Assembly: GCA_038025085.1 (NCBI GenBank)
Contig: CM076144.1
Span: forward strand, 46,230,001-46,294,000
Source: Tetragonia tetragonoides
Lineage: Eukaryota; Streptophyta; Magnoliopsida; Caryophyllales; Aizoaceae
Reading direction: 5' to 3'
DNA: 64,000 bases
Positions 43,617 through 54,697 of the stretch are shown here, in pieces. Every line of letters begins with the position of its first letter. Within the stretch, counting starts at the first letter, position 1. The translations under genes were made by a program, and so were the position numbers. The notes under the pieces were generated by a model. The model was not told where the DNA came from, did no database searches, and saw only the letters and a list, made by a program, of their open reading frames with translations.

Positions 43617-46590
43617 TATATGTTTGAAAAAAATGCATTCTACTTTCTCCAATATGATACATAACGATATAATTATATAATGGTACTCCATCAATATAAT
43701 CTTGTCTTTGACAAGATAAATATCAGTTAGACTATATATTTGTGCTCCATAAGAAAGACTATGGGAGAATTATGACTCAATAATTTTTCATTATTTTTCT
43801 AAAATAGATCCAAATGCTACAACACAAATTTGAAATGATCGCGTGTGGCATAACGGTCGAACCATACAATCTCAAAGTCAGATTAAGATGGATCAAGTTC
43901 ACCTCGCAAAAAAACTTCTTACAACATCGTGTAATCCTATAACATTAGTATTTAATATTATATACCGTTATTTATTAATTTGATACCTATATAGTAAAAA
44001 AGTGTTGTATTTTTTTTAATAAGAGTTGTATTGTTTTTGGTAAAAGTTTGTCTTCCATATTTGCATTTGTGCTTATGATGAGTGATAGTTAGTTAACTGA
44101 GTATTGCGCATGTACAATTTTAGGGCTTCTTAACCATTAAGCATTGTCCCAAAATGGTCTAGGAAACTAGCTTTTTAGGCGACGAGACTAAAACTTGGTG
44201 ATACAGTGGGAAACAAAGTTCCTCTTTGGTATTAAACCTGGGAGGAATAGAACATCGATGTTCTCCATCAGTCCCATAATTACGTTGTCTTTTACTTCTT
44301 TTTTCACGATTTTCACTAGACTACTTTAACCATAAATAATTGTAAATATATTAATTGAAAAATTATAAAAATTTGGTTTTTCTAAAGTACGATATGAAAT
44401 AAATCTAACAAGAGTATAGGGTTTACTTCATGGTTTGGTTGAGTCTTGATTTGGCTTTGGTTAGTTCCTCTCCTTGGAATTATCCTCTTGGTTTTCTTTT
44501 TTGTACTTGTTCTCCCTTTTTATTAAATTTTTTAACAGTTTATTAGTTAATATTACGGTATATTTATTTCTTATAATGATATTCATCAATGGGATTGGAA
44601 ATATGATGTGGTTGAATACCTATGATGAATATAATGTGTAGTAATTTGAGTGGCATTGCCCAATTTGAATCGTTATTCATAATATATCAAAACAGAGAAT
44701 GTGATAAGGAATTTAAATTTCATCATTAACTTTTATTTATCTTTACTTTGACAAGAACACCCAATTTTATAAATTACACCCAACCAAAAAAAATATCTAT
44801 ATAAAAAAAGAAAAAAAAAGAAGAAGTAAGAAACACAGTGTGGACTTTAGCATTATCCCACGAATCGTGCTACACACAACATTGTGTGGGTGAACAAAAC
44901 ACCCACAAAGTGTGTGACCCATTGTATTATAGGTTTAAAACTTTTACTCGGGTTGTAGAGCCATATTTATTGATTTATGATGTTTGATGCATTGAGTTGA
45001 GTGATTTTATAATTGCTTAAGACTAAAGATTGAAAAAAAAAAGTTTATGGGTGTAGTGCATGGGTTAGATGTAGGATTAGGGTCACCTTAAGTTAGTTAT
45101 AATTACTACAGGTTCTACGCAGAAATTTCAAAACGAAACAAGTGAGAATATGTTTTAAATACTAATACGCATTGCGAAAATAGTTACAGATATATAATAT
45201 TTATATCATTATAAGACAACACTATATTAATTTTGTATTATTTATGCCGTTATATTAAATTGGAGGTTCCAACTTCCAAGTAGATATAACCGTATAAATA
45301 TTACTAGTATATCTGTAAAGTTTATCTATAACTGTATAGATATTATCATATCAATATATAATATACAGTAAGTCTCTCATGAGGCAATCTCAAGGTGAGA
45401 TCACCTCTATAACCAAGTATGACGTCATGCTTGTTGAGTGGTCCCACCTTGAGGCCGCCTCATACGAGTTTTGGTGTATTATATTTATTTGGCTAGTGCT
45501 CAGTAGTGTACAAGCTATAATTTGAATCATAATTACTAGGCTTACAGTTAATCTTTATCTTTGTCAGTGCAATTTATGTATATTAATTACTATTAAATAT
45601 TTATATCTATCATATATATAGCACAAGAAAATGGTAAGTTTATGATGTTACCTTAATCTTGAATCATTAAACCTACCATGTGTAAGTAAGTGTAATTATA
45701 GTACTATCAAAAAAAAAAAATTCTACAATGTGTACTTAGTACTAGAATTATTATTACAAGATAAAGGTCTATCAAGAAAAAAATGTGGTGTTTTACGTTT
45801 TTGAAAAATAGCAAAGCATTATTTCCCCCCTCTTTTTAATGCATATCTATATATAATCATTCTTAATAACAGTATAAATTGACTAACATAACGGTGTATA
45901 TAATCAGAAAACATCATATTTGTTTTTTCAATTACGGTGTTTTTCCAATATGTGACTTTTATAAATGTCAATGAGCTACTCCATTTCTCAAGCAATGACG
46001 CACAAATTTCACACCAAACACCCAAGTCATGTAACAAAATCATGTTATTCATGTGAGAATTCTGTAATGATGTCTAAACCATGCGATTTATGGCATTAAC
46101 CTCTTGGGTCTCGACTAAGATTTAAAGCTTTGCAACATGACCTCACGGTGATCTACTTGCTCAAGCGAAGATTTCAAATTGACCTCTTAGTTGTATTTGG
46201 CCTATTTGTTTCGATTCATTCGACCTAAGTAAAGTGTAATCAGTAATAAATAACCTCTTTAGAAATGATTTTCACGTTTAATCAGTTAAAAATAGTAAAG
46301 TTGTACACTTAGTAAAATGAGAGAGTTGTTCTTCTATAAACAACTAAAGTACATTTCTTAAGCAAGTAAATAAGCAAATAGTATATTAAAATCAAAACTC
46401 TCCTACTTTTGACTAAATCATGGCCGAATGAACATATAATGAACAGAGTCCGTATATTAGGATCAAGTCAAATAATGGTATCTTCATTTCCTAATATTAG
46501 TACATATAATGTGATGGGAAATGGATGATTGAATCCCTAGAATTAATTATGGTGTGCAGTTAGCTCATTTGAACCGCCGAAAGAGGTTAT
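43617..46590. other. AT-rich gene-free stretch
   Basis: About 3 kb with no credible coding sequence. It contains palindromic module P (44875-44923). A partial Stowaway-like segment may lie at 44265-44400. Confidence 0.45.
44875..44923 (+). repeat. Short palindromic module P, copy 3
   Basis: ACATTGTGTGGGTGAACA then AAACACCCACAAAGTGTGTG. The GTGGGTG..CACCCAC stems are intact. Confidence 0.55.
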
Positions 46591-46591
46591 A

Positions 46592-46741
46592 GTCGTTGTC
46601 CTTTAAGACAAACGACACATATAAACTGGTTTTAGGCGTTGGTCCATTAAGACATCCGACACCAAAAAAAAGTTCTAGGCATTAGTTGCGTCGGTTTTTT
46701 AAGACAAGTGACATAGGCGTAGATCCTTTAAGACAACCGAA
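46592..46741 (+). repeat. Cluster of four ~28-bp imperfect repeats
   Basis: Units at about 46592, 46635, 46678 and 46713 share the pattern GGCGTTGGTCCTTTAAGACA followed by ACCGACAC. Each is partly palindromic. This arrangement is like subterminal repeats of CACTA-type DNA transposons, but no TIR or transposase was seen. Confidence 0.5.
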
Positions 46742-47015
46742 ATCTATTACCAAGCTTCACTCGACTCATACCAACCTACTTATTACCAAGCTCGATAAAT
46801 GTTAAAGCGGCCGAGCATAAGAATTAAATCTCTAATGATACGAGTTAATCTCGAACTTGATCAAATTAGTTAAATAAACCAGGAGTTTAGGAAGTCGATA
46901 CTCGAGTACTCGACTCATCTAACACACTGCACCTAACACCCCTGCACAGAACTTGCATCCTAAAAAAGAACATGCACGTACCAAACATTCAAACACCTCT
47001 AATCAAGTTGAAATC

Positions 47016-47213
47016 GAGTGCACGATGGATAGTGGAAAAAGGGTGCAGATGGATAATGGATTGTTGGTAATGGGGAGGAGATCTCAGTTTGGAAAGGACA
47101 ATGGATGGCTCTGGCTCGACCTCCTACGTTTCGTGTTATCTCGCCTATTATTGATGGTCATGAGGAGCTACGTGTAGCAAATCTAATTAATAAGCAGTAT
47201 GGGGCATGGGACG
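47016..47213 (+). mobile_element. LINE fragment, left of the copia insertion
   Basis: Encodes a stretch like the region between reverse transcriptase and zf-RVT of plant LINEs (ELRVANLINKQYGAWD). It is preceded by AAGTTGAAATC (47005-47015), repeated exactly at 53751-53761 after the LINE's A-rich tail. The LINE therefore spans 47016-53750 with the copia element inside it. Confidence 0.75.
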
Positions 47214-48008
47214 TGTTGGAGTATCCCTCCTACATGGAGGAAGAGCCCAATTAATTTGGGTTATATTTGCTTACCATATGGGTTATCCATATGATGTTTA
47301 AGTGAAGGGCAATTTCGTATATTCACTCACAAGTGGCTTCCCTTATAAGCCAAAAGGTTAGAAGGGCTGAGTGCAAGAGAGAGAAAGCCTAGACACTCAA
47401 AAATTCAGGAGAAAAGTCTAGAAGAGAAGAGGAGAGAGAGAAGAGGAGCCACCCACGAATTTTGGTGCTGGCAGCCCAGAAATCCGCCCCGATCGACGAC
47501 CAAACGAACTCCGATCGTCGCGAGATTTTAGCACGTTGTTCCTAACATCCCCCTCTTCAAATCCAACGGTCAGAATTTCATTTGGAGCTCTCTAAGTCAG
47601 TTTTCTAAATTCAGCTCTTATTTTGTACGAAATTGTATTTCCACTCTTTTGGGTGATGATTTGGGAGACTTGTTGTGCCAAGGTTGATCCTTGATGATTG
47701 TGAATACCTCTAGTTGATCTAGGGAAGAACTATTGTTGTACCCACTTGTTAATTTGTTGATTAGTGGAGGTTTTGGCACCGTTTGTTAACGGTCCCGTGG
47801 TTTTTTCCCCACATCGGGGTTTCCACGTAAATCCTTGCGTCTCCTTGTTTATTTACTGTTTTTGGGCTGATTTATAGTTCCATTTGCTGCTGTCATTTTG
47901 GTTCAATATTGTTTGGTTGCTTGAATTGGTTATTGCTCATCTTTGCATCACAACCGGGGAAAAAGTCTTTGTTGCTTCCGCTTGTGTATTTGTGTGCTTT
48001 CCCCAACA
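47214..48008 (+). repeat. 5' LTR of the copia element
   Basis: 795 bp, TGTTGG..CCAACA. Contains a TATA-like CCCTTATAAGCC at about 47340-47351 and a GAGA-rich leader after it. Confidence 0.93.
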
Positions 48009-48050
48009 TAGTGGTATCAGAGCTTTGGTTAGAGTCATTGTGAATTTGTT

Positions 48051-51000
48051 GTGTTGTTAAAGATGGATGAAAAATCTGGTGTGCACGGAATGATTAGTTT
48101 GAATTCTGGAAATTACTCCGTGTGGAAAACTAAAATGGAGGATATCCTTTATGTGAAGGATTTGTATGAACCAATTTTAAATGCAACCATACCAACTGGT
48201 GTTGTTGAAAGTGAGTGGAAAATATTGAACCGTAAAGCCGTTGGAACAATTAGACAATTTGTTGATATGAGTGTCCTCCAACATATTGCCAATGACACGA
48301 ATGCTTATACTCTTTGGAAGAAACTTGAGACCATGTATGAAAGGAAGAATGCCTTGAGTAAAGCGTCATTGATTAGAAAACTTGTGAAACTGGAATATAA
48401 AGATGGTGATAGCATAGTAGTTCACTTGAATGAATTTCAAAGTTTGATTAACAAGTTGTCTGCAATGAAGATGAATTTAGATGATGAGCTGCAGGCATTG
48501 CTACTACTTTGCTCATTGCCAGAAAGTTGGGACACTCTATTTGTATCACTTAGCAACTCCGCACCAGAGGGCACGCTGACAATGGAAATTGTCAAAGCTA
48601 GTTTGTTGAATGAAGAAACTAGAAGGAAGGAAATGAGTTCCTCCACACAACCAGAGGCTAATGTGACACAAGAATCAAGCAGGGGAAGAAGTAAGACTCG
48701 ATATCCCCAGCATAGAGACAAGTCCAGGGGGAGATCAAAATCAAAGGGTAAGATCATTTGCCACTATTGTGATAAGCCAGGCCACATTCAAAAACATTGC
48801 AGGAAAATGAAGAGAGACAAGTCCAGAGAAAGGAAAGAAAAGGGTGAGACATTCGGGCAACAACAAGAAGAGAAAGATAACAACACCACTGCAATTGCAA
48901 CAAGTGATGAATTATTTTTTATTGGTGACCATTGCCTAAATCTAGATAGTGATGATTGTACTTGGGTGATTGACACGGGTGCTTCGTTTCATCTAACCTC
49001 GCACCAAGATTACTTCTCATCTTACACCAGCGGTGACTTTGGCTATGTAAAGATGGGGAATGATGGCTCATCCAAGATTGTAGGCATGGGTACAGTGTGT
49101 TTGGAGACATCCACAGGTTGCAGTTTGGTGTTGAGAGATGTCCGACATGTTCCAGACATTCGGCTGAATTTGATATCTCCTGGGTTGCTCGATGATGTTG
49201 GTTACTCCAGCAACTTTGGTGGTGGAAAGTGCAAGCTTATCAAAGGAAGTTTGATTGTGGCTCGTGGGAGCAAGCAGAGATCCTTGTATGTGATGCAAGC
49301 TAAGTTGTGCAAAGGAGAAGTACACGCAGTTGATGATTCCTCCAGCGAGTTATGGCACAAGAGACTTGGTCACATGAGTGAAAGAGGTATGCAAATGCTT
49401 GCTAAGAAGCAACTCCTTCCTGATGTTCAAGGTATGTCCTTGAAACCCTGTGTTGATTGTTTAGCTGGAAAACAACATAGGGCAGCATTTCATACTCGTC
49501 CCCCATCTAGAAGAAAACATGCATTAGATCTTGTTCACACTGATGTATGTTCTATGGATACTAAGTCACATAGCGGTGCACTTTATTTTGTTACTTTTAT
49601 TGATGATTATTCTAGAAAACTGTGGGCTTTTGTGTTGAAAACCAAAGACCAGGTACTACAGTTTTTCAAGCAGTTCCAGGCCAGAGTTGAGAGAGAAACA
49701 GGCCGGAAGCTCAAGTGTGTTAGAGCTGACAATGGTGGAGAGTACAGGGGTCCATTTGAAGAGTATTGCAAAGTACAGGGCATCAGGCTTGAGAAGACAG
49801 TTCCCAAGACACCTCAGCTGAATGGACTTGCAGAGAGAATGAACAGAACAATTGAAGAAAGAATTCGATGTATGCTCTCTCATGCGAAGCTGCCTAGGAT
49901 TTTTTGGGCCGAGGCAATGTTTACAGCAGTGTACCTCATCAACCGGTCACCTTCAGTTCCTCTTAATGGAGATGTTCCGCAGAGAGTATGGACTGGTAAA
50001 GAGGTATCATTCAGCCACCTGAGAGTCTTTGGGTGCCTTGCATATGTTCATATTCCCAGAGATGAGAGGTCCAAGCTTGATAGCAAGACAAAGCCATGCA
50101 TCTTCCTAGGGTACTCAGAGGATGAGTTTGGGTACAGATTGTGGAATCCAGTTAGCAGGAAAGTGATTAGAAGCAGAGATGTAGTGTTCTTTGAAGACAA
50201 AACCTTTGCAGATTGTGAGAAGAAGAAACAACCAGAGCCTTCTCCTAGTGACAGCGCCAACTCAGATCCAATATTTCCTGAAGTAACTCCTAGAGTTCAA
50301 GGGGGAGAACAACAGGAAGATGGCAATGATGATCATAACAGTGATGATGGTGATGATGTTCAGCCACCACCAGATCATACACATGAAGAAGAACCCCATG
50401 TACAACCAGAACCACAGTTGAGAAGATCCACCAGAGAGAGACAGCCTACCTCTAAATATCCAGCAGATGAGTATGTGTTGATGACCGACGGGGGAGAACC
50501 TGAAAGCTACGAGGAGGCTATGTCACATGAGCACTGCAAGGAGTGGTATAATGCCATGCAAGATGAGATGAAATCCTTGCATGAGAACCACACATATGAC
50601 TTAGTGGAGTTGCCTAAGGGCAAGAGAGCACTCAAGAACAAATGGGTGTACAGACTGAAAACTGGAGAAGATGGTTCACCACCTAGGTACAAGGCACGTT
50701 TGGTGGTGAAAGGCTCAGGTCAAAAGAAAGGCATAGACTTTGAAGAGATTTTCTCTCCAGTTGTAAAGATGTCTTCTGTTAGAGTTGTTCTTGGCTTAGC
50801 TGCTAGCATGGATTTGGAGTTGGAACAACTTGATGTGAAGACTGCTTTCCTCCATGGTGACTTAGAGGAGGAAATCTACATGGAGCAACCAGAAGGTTTC
50901 CAAGAGAAGGGAAGTGAGAAGCTTGTATGCCGTTTGAAAAAGAGTTTATATGGCTTGAAACAAGCACCTCGACAATGGTACAAGAAGTTTGAGTCTTTCA

Positions 51001-52061
51001 TGAAAGACCACAGTTTCCACAAGACACATGCAGATTCATGTGTGTTTGTGAAGCATTACGCCGGAGGTGATTTTCTCATTCTCTCACTTTATGTGGATGA
51101 CATGTTGATTGTTGGACAGGATAAGGAGAAGATTGCCAACCTGAAGAGTGCCTTGAGCAAGTCCTTTGCAATGAAGGACCTTGGCCCTGCAAAGCAAATT
51201 TTGGGCATGCGTATCTCTCGTGATAGGAAGAACAAGAAGATATGGCTATCACAAGAGAGTTACATCCAGAAGCTGCTAGAGAGGTTCAAGATGGACAAAG
51301 CTAAACCCGTGAGCTCGCCACTTGCAGGTCACATGAAGCTAAGCTCCAGCCAGTGTCCTACAAGTGAGAATGACAAGAAAGAGATGATGACGGTGCCTTA
51401 TGCATCCGCCGTGGGGAGTTTGATGTATGCCATGGTATGCACTAGGCCAGACATTGCACATGCCATTGGGGTTGTTAGCAGGTTCATGTCTAATCCTGGT
51501 AAGGAGCATTGGGCAGCAGTAAAGTGGATCATGCGGTATCTCAGAGGTACTTCTAGAGTGTGTTTATGCTTTGGTCCCGGACAACCTGTGTTAGATGGCT
51601 ACACAGATGCTGATTTGTCAGGTGATATTGATGCTAGTAAGTCTACCTCCGGATACTTGATGACAATTGCAGGGGGAGCTGTTTCATGGCAATCAAAATT
51701 GCAAAAGTGTGTTGCTCTGTCTACCACAGAATCTGAGTATATGGCAGCGGTTGAAGCTGGCAAGGAGTTTATTTGGATGAGAGATTTTTTAGAGGAGTTG
51801 GGTTTGAAACAAGACAAGTACCCTCTTTATTGTGATAGTCAAAGTGCCATCCACCTTGCCAAGAATGCAGCCTACCATTCCCGAACCAAACACATACGGA
51901 GGAGGTATCATTGGATTCGAGAAGCGGTAGAAGACAAGTCATTTGAGCTTGTGAAGATTCACACCGATCTCAACGGATCGGACATGTTGACGAAGGCCTT
52001 GCCTAAGGAGAAACTTCTTGTTTGTAGAAAGATTGCGGGCTTGGTCGAGCCCCCCATGTAG
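48051..52061 (+). CDS. Copia gag-pol polyprotein
   Basis: An open frame of 1336 codons; the likely start is the second Met (MDEKSGVHGM, 48063), as in TNT1-like elements. In order: gag (GNYSVWKTKMEDILY), a CCHC zinc knuckle at about residue 236 (CHYCDKPGHIQKHC), aspartic protease with DTGAS at about 307, the integrase HHCC finger (434-472) and catalytic core (HTD about 495, RADNGGEY about 559, LNGLAERMNRT about 594), reverse transcriptase (TAFLHGDLEEEIYM about 930, YVDDMLIV about 1014), and RNase H (DADLSGD, TTESEYMA, YCDSQSA) to the C-terminus. All catalytic motifs are present and there is no stop or frameshift, so the element may be autonomous. Tork/TNT1 affinity is inferred from gag and not proven. 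Confidence 0.96.
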   Translation: MLLKMDEKSGVHGMISLNSGNYSVWKTKMEDILYVKDLYEPILNATIPTGVVESEWKILNRKAVGTIRQFVDMSVLQHIANDTNAYTLWKKLETMYERKNALSKASLIRKLVKLEYKDGDSIVVHLNEFQSLINKLSAMKMNLDDELQALLLLCSLPESWDTLFVSLSNSAPEGTLTMEIVKASLLNEETRRKEMSSSTQPEANVTQESSRGRSKTRYPQHRDKSRGRSKSKGKIICHYCDKPGHIQKHCRKMKRDKSRERKEKGETFGQQQEEKDNNTTAIATSDELFFIGDHCLNLDSDDCTWVIDTGASFHLTSHQDYFSSYTSGDFGYVKMGNDGSSKIVGMGTVCLETSTGCSLVLRDVRHVPDIRLNLISPGLLDDVGYSSNFGGGKCKLIKGSLIVARGSKQRSLYVMQAKLCKGEVHAVDDSSSELWHKRLGHMSERGMQMLAKKQLLPDVQGMSLKPCVDCLAGKQHRAAFHTRPPSRRKHALDLVHTDVCSMDTKSHSGALYFVTFIDDYSRKLWAFVLKTKDQVLQFFKQFQARVERETGRKLKCVRADNGGEYRGPFEEYCKVQGIRLEKTVPKTPQLNGLAERMNRTIEERIRCMLSHAKLPRIFWAEAMFTAVYLINRSPSVPLNGDVPQRVWTGKEVSFSHLRVFGCLAYVHIPRDERSKLDSKTKPCIFLGYSEDEFGYRLWNPVSRKVIRSRDVVFFEDKTFADCEKKKQPEPSPSDSANSDPIFPEVTPRVQGGEQQEDGNDDHNSDDGDDVQPPPDHTHEEEPHVQPEPQLRRSTRERQPTSKYPADEYVLMTDGGEPESYEEAMSHEHCKEWYNAMQDEMKSLHENHTYDLVELPKGKRALKNKWVYRLKTGEDGSPPRYKARLVVKGSGQKKGIDFEEIFSPVVKMSSVRVVLGLAASMDLELEQLDVKTAFLHGDLEEEIYMEQPEGFQEKGSEKLVCRLKKSLYGLKQAPRQWYKKFESFMKDHSFHKTHADSCVFVKHYAGGDFLILSLYVDDMLIVGQDKEKIANLKSALSKSFAMKDLGPAKQILGMRISRDRKNKKIWLSQESYIQKLLERFKMDKAKPVSSPLAGHMKLSSSQCPTSENDKKEMMTVPYASAVGSLMYAMVCTRPDIAHAIGVVSRFMSNPGKEHWAAVKWIMRYLRGTSRVCLCFGPGQPVLDGYTDADLSGDIDASKSTSGYLMTIAGGAVSWQSKLQKCVALSTTESEYMAAVEAGKEFIWMRDFLEELGLKQDKYPLYCDSQSAIHLAKNAAYHSRTKHIRRRYHWIREAVEDKSFELVKIHTDLNGSDMLTKALPKEKLLVCRKIAGLVEPPM

Positions 52062-52077
52062 GAGTGAGGGGGAGATT

Positions 52078-52869
52078 TGTTGGAGTATCCCTCCTACATG
52101 GAGGAAGAGCCCAATTAATTTGGGTTATATTTGCTTACCATATGGGTTATCCATATGATGTTTAAGTGAAGGGCAATTTCGTATATTCACTCACAAGTGG
52201 CTTCCCTTATAAGCCAAAAGGTTAGAAGGGCTGAGTGCAAGAGAGAGAAAGCCTAGACACTCAAAAATTCAGGAGAAAAGTCTAGAAGAGAAGAGGAGAG
52301 AGAGAAGAGGAGCCACCCACGAATTTTGGTGCTGGCAGCCCAGAAATCCGCCCCGATCGACGACCAAACGAACTCCGATCGTCGCGAGATTTTAGCACGT
52401 TGTTCCTAACATCCCCCTCTTCAAATCCAACGGTCAGAATTTCATTTGGAGCTCTCTAAGTCAGTTTTCTAAATTCAGCTCTTATTTTGTACGAAATTGT
52501 ATTTCCACTCTTTTGGGTGATGATTTGGGAGACTTGTTGTGCCAAGGTTGATCCTTGATGATTGTGAATACCTCTAGTTGATCTAGGGAAGAACTATTGT
52601 TGTACCCACTTGTTAATTTGTTGATTAGTGGAGGTTTTGGCACCGTTTGTTAACGGTCCCGTGGTTTTTTCCCCACATCGGGGTTTCCACGTAAATCCTT
52701 GCGTCTCCTTGTTTATTTACTGTTTTTGGGCTGATTTATAGTTCCATTTGCTGCTGTCATTTTGGTTCAATATTGTTTGGTTGCTTGAATTGGTTATTGC
52801 TCATCTTTGCATCACAACCGGGGAAAAAGTCTTTGTTGCTTCCGCTTGTGTATTTGTGTGCTTTCCCCA
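52078..52869 (+). repeat. 3' LTR of the copia element
   Basis: Reads the same as the 5' LTR over 792 bp, then GAATAAAG replaces the expected terminal ACA. Confidence 0.93.
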
Positions 52870-53750
52870 GAATAAAGTTTGAGCGTTATTTTATGGCAGT
52901 TGGACATTCCGCTTTGCAAGATGGTTCAGTAAGGAGCGTGAATTGGGGAGTAGTTCAGAACCGACGAAGGAACCTTGGCGTACTTTATGGCAGTTGGACA
53001 TTCCACCAAAGGTACAGAGCTTTATGTGGCGGGTCTGTGTGGGTGCACTACCCACTAGAGCCAGTATTAAAAAAAAAAGAATCGCATGCAGAAGCAGATG
53101 ATCTATGTCCTTGCTGTGGCTCAGCACCAGAAACGGAGTTGTACGCTAGCTGTATGTGCTTGCCCTGCTGTAGTTGAGCTGTGGGAGAGAGGAATGGGCA
53201 ATGTGATGGAAGATGGTGTTGATAGCAGTGCATTGGAGTGGTTTGATGGCTGGCGTAACAAATTGAGTGAGGAGGATCGAGTTGGGGAAGCTGGCAATGT
53301 GTGCTTGAGCAGCTTCAGCCAGCTTGGAATGTCAGAAATGACAAGTGTTTTAGGGAGACGCAGACTGAAGTTTTGGAATCTGTATAGGGAAGCACAGCTT
53401 GGAGCTATACAAGAAAAAAGGAGTGTGACATCTGCAGTAAGCTGGTCGCCACCGGCAAGGGGACACATTAAAAAAGGTGCTAGACATATTTCTTCTGTTG
53501 GTTTTGTTTTGGATGAGGTTTATGAGCTAGTTAGTGCCTTTAGGAAGTGTGACTTTTGAGTGATGTAAAATGAGAAGGAAATGAGGCGGCACACACAATG
53601 GCACACTTAAATCCAATCTCGTTCTGAACTAGAGTCTGAGTAGATGAGGGACATGAGGGCTGAGGGTATTATGGATGTAATAACTTCAGACTTTTGTTCT
53701 TCCTCTATTGATAATTAATGATCATGGTTTTTCTTAAAAAAAAGAAGAAG
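52870..53750 (+). mobile_element. LINE fragment, right of the copia insertion
   Basis: Continues the LINE interrupted by copia: EPWRTLWQLDIPPKV, SFMWRVCVGALPTRASI (zf-RVT start) and further C-terminal coding with frameshifts, then a 3' UTR and an impure A-rich tail (AAAAAAAAGAAGAAG). It ends in the 11-bp target duplication AAGTTGAAATC at 53751-53761. The word TTTATGGCAGTTGGACATTC occurs twice, 91 bp apart. Confidence 0.8.
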
Positions 53751-53761
53751 AAGTTGAAATC

Positions 53762-54437
53762 AACTCCACTGTCCCAATTAAGTCTAGAAACCAACGAGAA
53801 TTGCCTAGTAAATCAAACAACTTTCAAGACACATTCTACTAAGCAGCTGGACCAGAAAACTAAACACAACGTTCTTAGATAATTAGGCATCTCATATATG
53901 AGTAAAACATCATCTTAACACATTTACAAAAACCATACAAGTAGTCAAGCCCTTCTTTCCAATACTCACAATTCGAGAGTAACATCAACAATATATTGAT
54001 CAATTTTACATATCAAATACAACCCTCAAAGCTTGACCTGCACACATTTAATTCCCTGTACAATGCATGTACAAAGGATTGCATGCTGAATATGTGTATG
54101 GGTCATTATATGACTTGTTGGCTTGTTCATTATATGACTTTTACATGCTAGCCTCATATCTTCTTGCTTAAGGAATCTATGGGTCTGAATTTTCATTAAA
54201 CCCTGTTCAATGAATTCATATTCATGGGTTTGTTCAATGAATTCATTTCTGAAGCGGCAATAGCAAGTTAATTCATTGAAACTGAGACCAAAAAGTGAAC
54301 AAAATTCATGCATGACATCAAATTCGTTCAATAACAAACCTCTAATTTGAAGTTTGACAGAAGCCAAATTTCAGTTTGGTTTGTCTTGCCTCGGCCGTAT
54401 TGTCTCGCCTCGCCCGTATGATACATGTATAGCAATT
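53762..54437. other. Spacer upstream of the SDS22-like gene
   Basis: No gene recognised. GTTCAATGAATTCAT occurs twice around 54207-54246. Confidence 0.5.
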
Positions 54438-54439
54438 AA

Positions 54440-54486
54440 AAAGACGGCGGGATCCACGCAGTGTGGTTGTTCTATTCACCCACACG
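54440..54486 (-). repeat. Short palindromic module P, copy 4 (inverted)
   Basis: Minus-strand reading CATCGTGTGGGTGAATAG then AACAACCACACTGCGTGG. Lies about 210 nt upstream of the SDS22-like start codon. Confidence 0.5.
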
Positions 54487-54697
54487 ATGTTGGATCTATA
54501 ATAACTCCAGAGTTTGGTTTCCCGGTCGCACGGTCGCACAATCAAAAAATATTTTGCGTCCACCTTTCCCCTTTCTCCCGTCTACAACTACAAACGGGCT
54601 CAAAAACCAGAACAAATCCCCTCCATTTTCGTCGCTTCACAAAACCCGACACAACATAAAACAAACACCTCTCAATTTTCTCTCTCCTTTTTCCGCC

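Larger units (their letters stand above)
47214..52869 (+). mobile_element. Full-length Ty1/copia retrotransposon, very young
   Basis: LTRs 47214-48008 and 52078-52869 start TGTTGGAG, and I see no difference over the 792 shared positions. The left one ends CCCCAACA, the inverse of the start. A primer-binding site TGGTATCAGAGC (initiator tRNA-Met) lies at 48012-48023 and the polypurine tract GTGAGGGGGAGATT at 52064-52077. One uninterrupted gag-pol frame lies between. The right LTR lacks the last three bases (ACA), and no 5-bp target duplication is visible. Inserted in an older LINE. Confidence 0.97.

Noticed and set aside
43850..43880. tRNA-like words near GTGGCATAACGGTCGAACC
   Set aside because: No acceptor stem or complete arms could be found.
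49600..51820. Several antisense open frames of 60-100 codons
   Set aside because: They lie opposite the copia polyprotein and are by-products of its codon usage.
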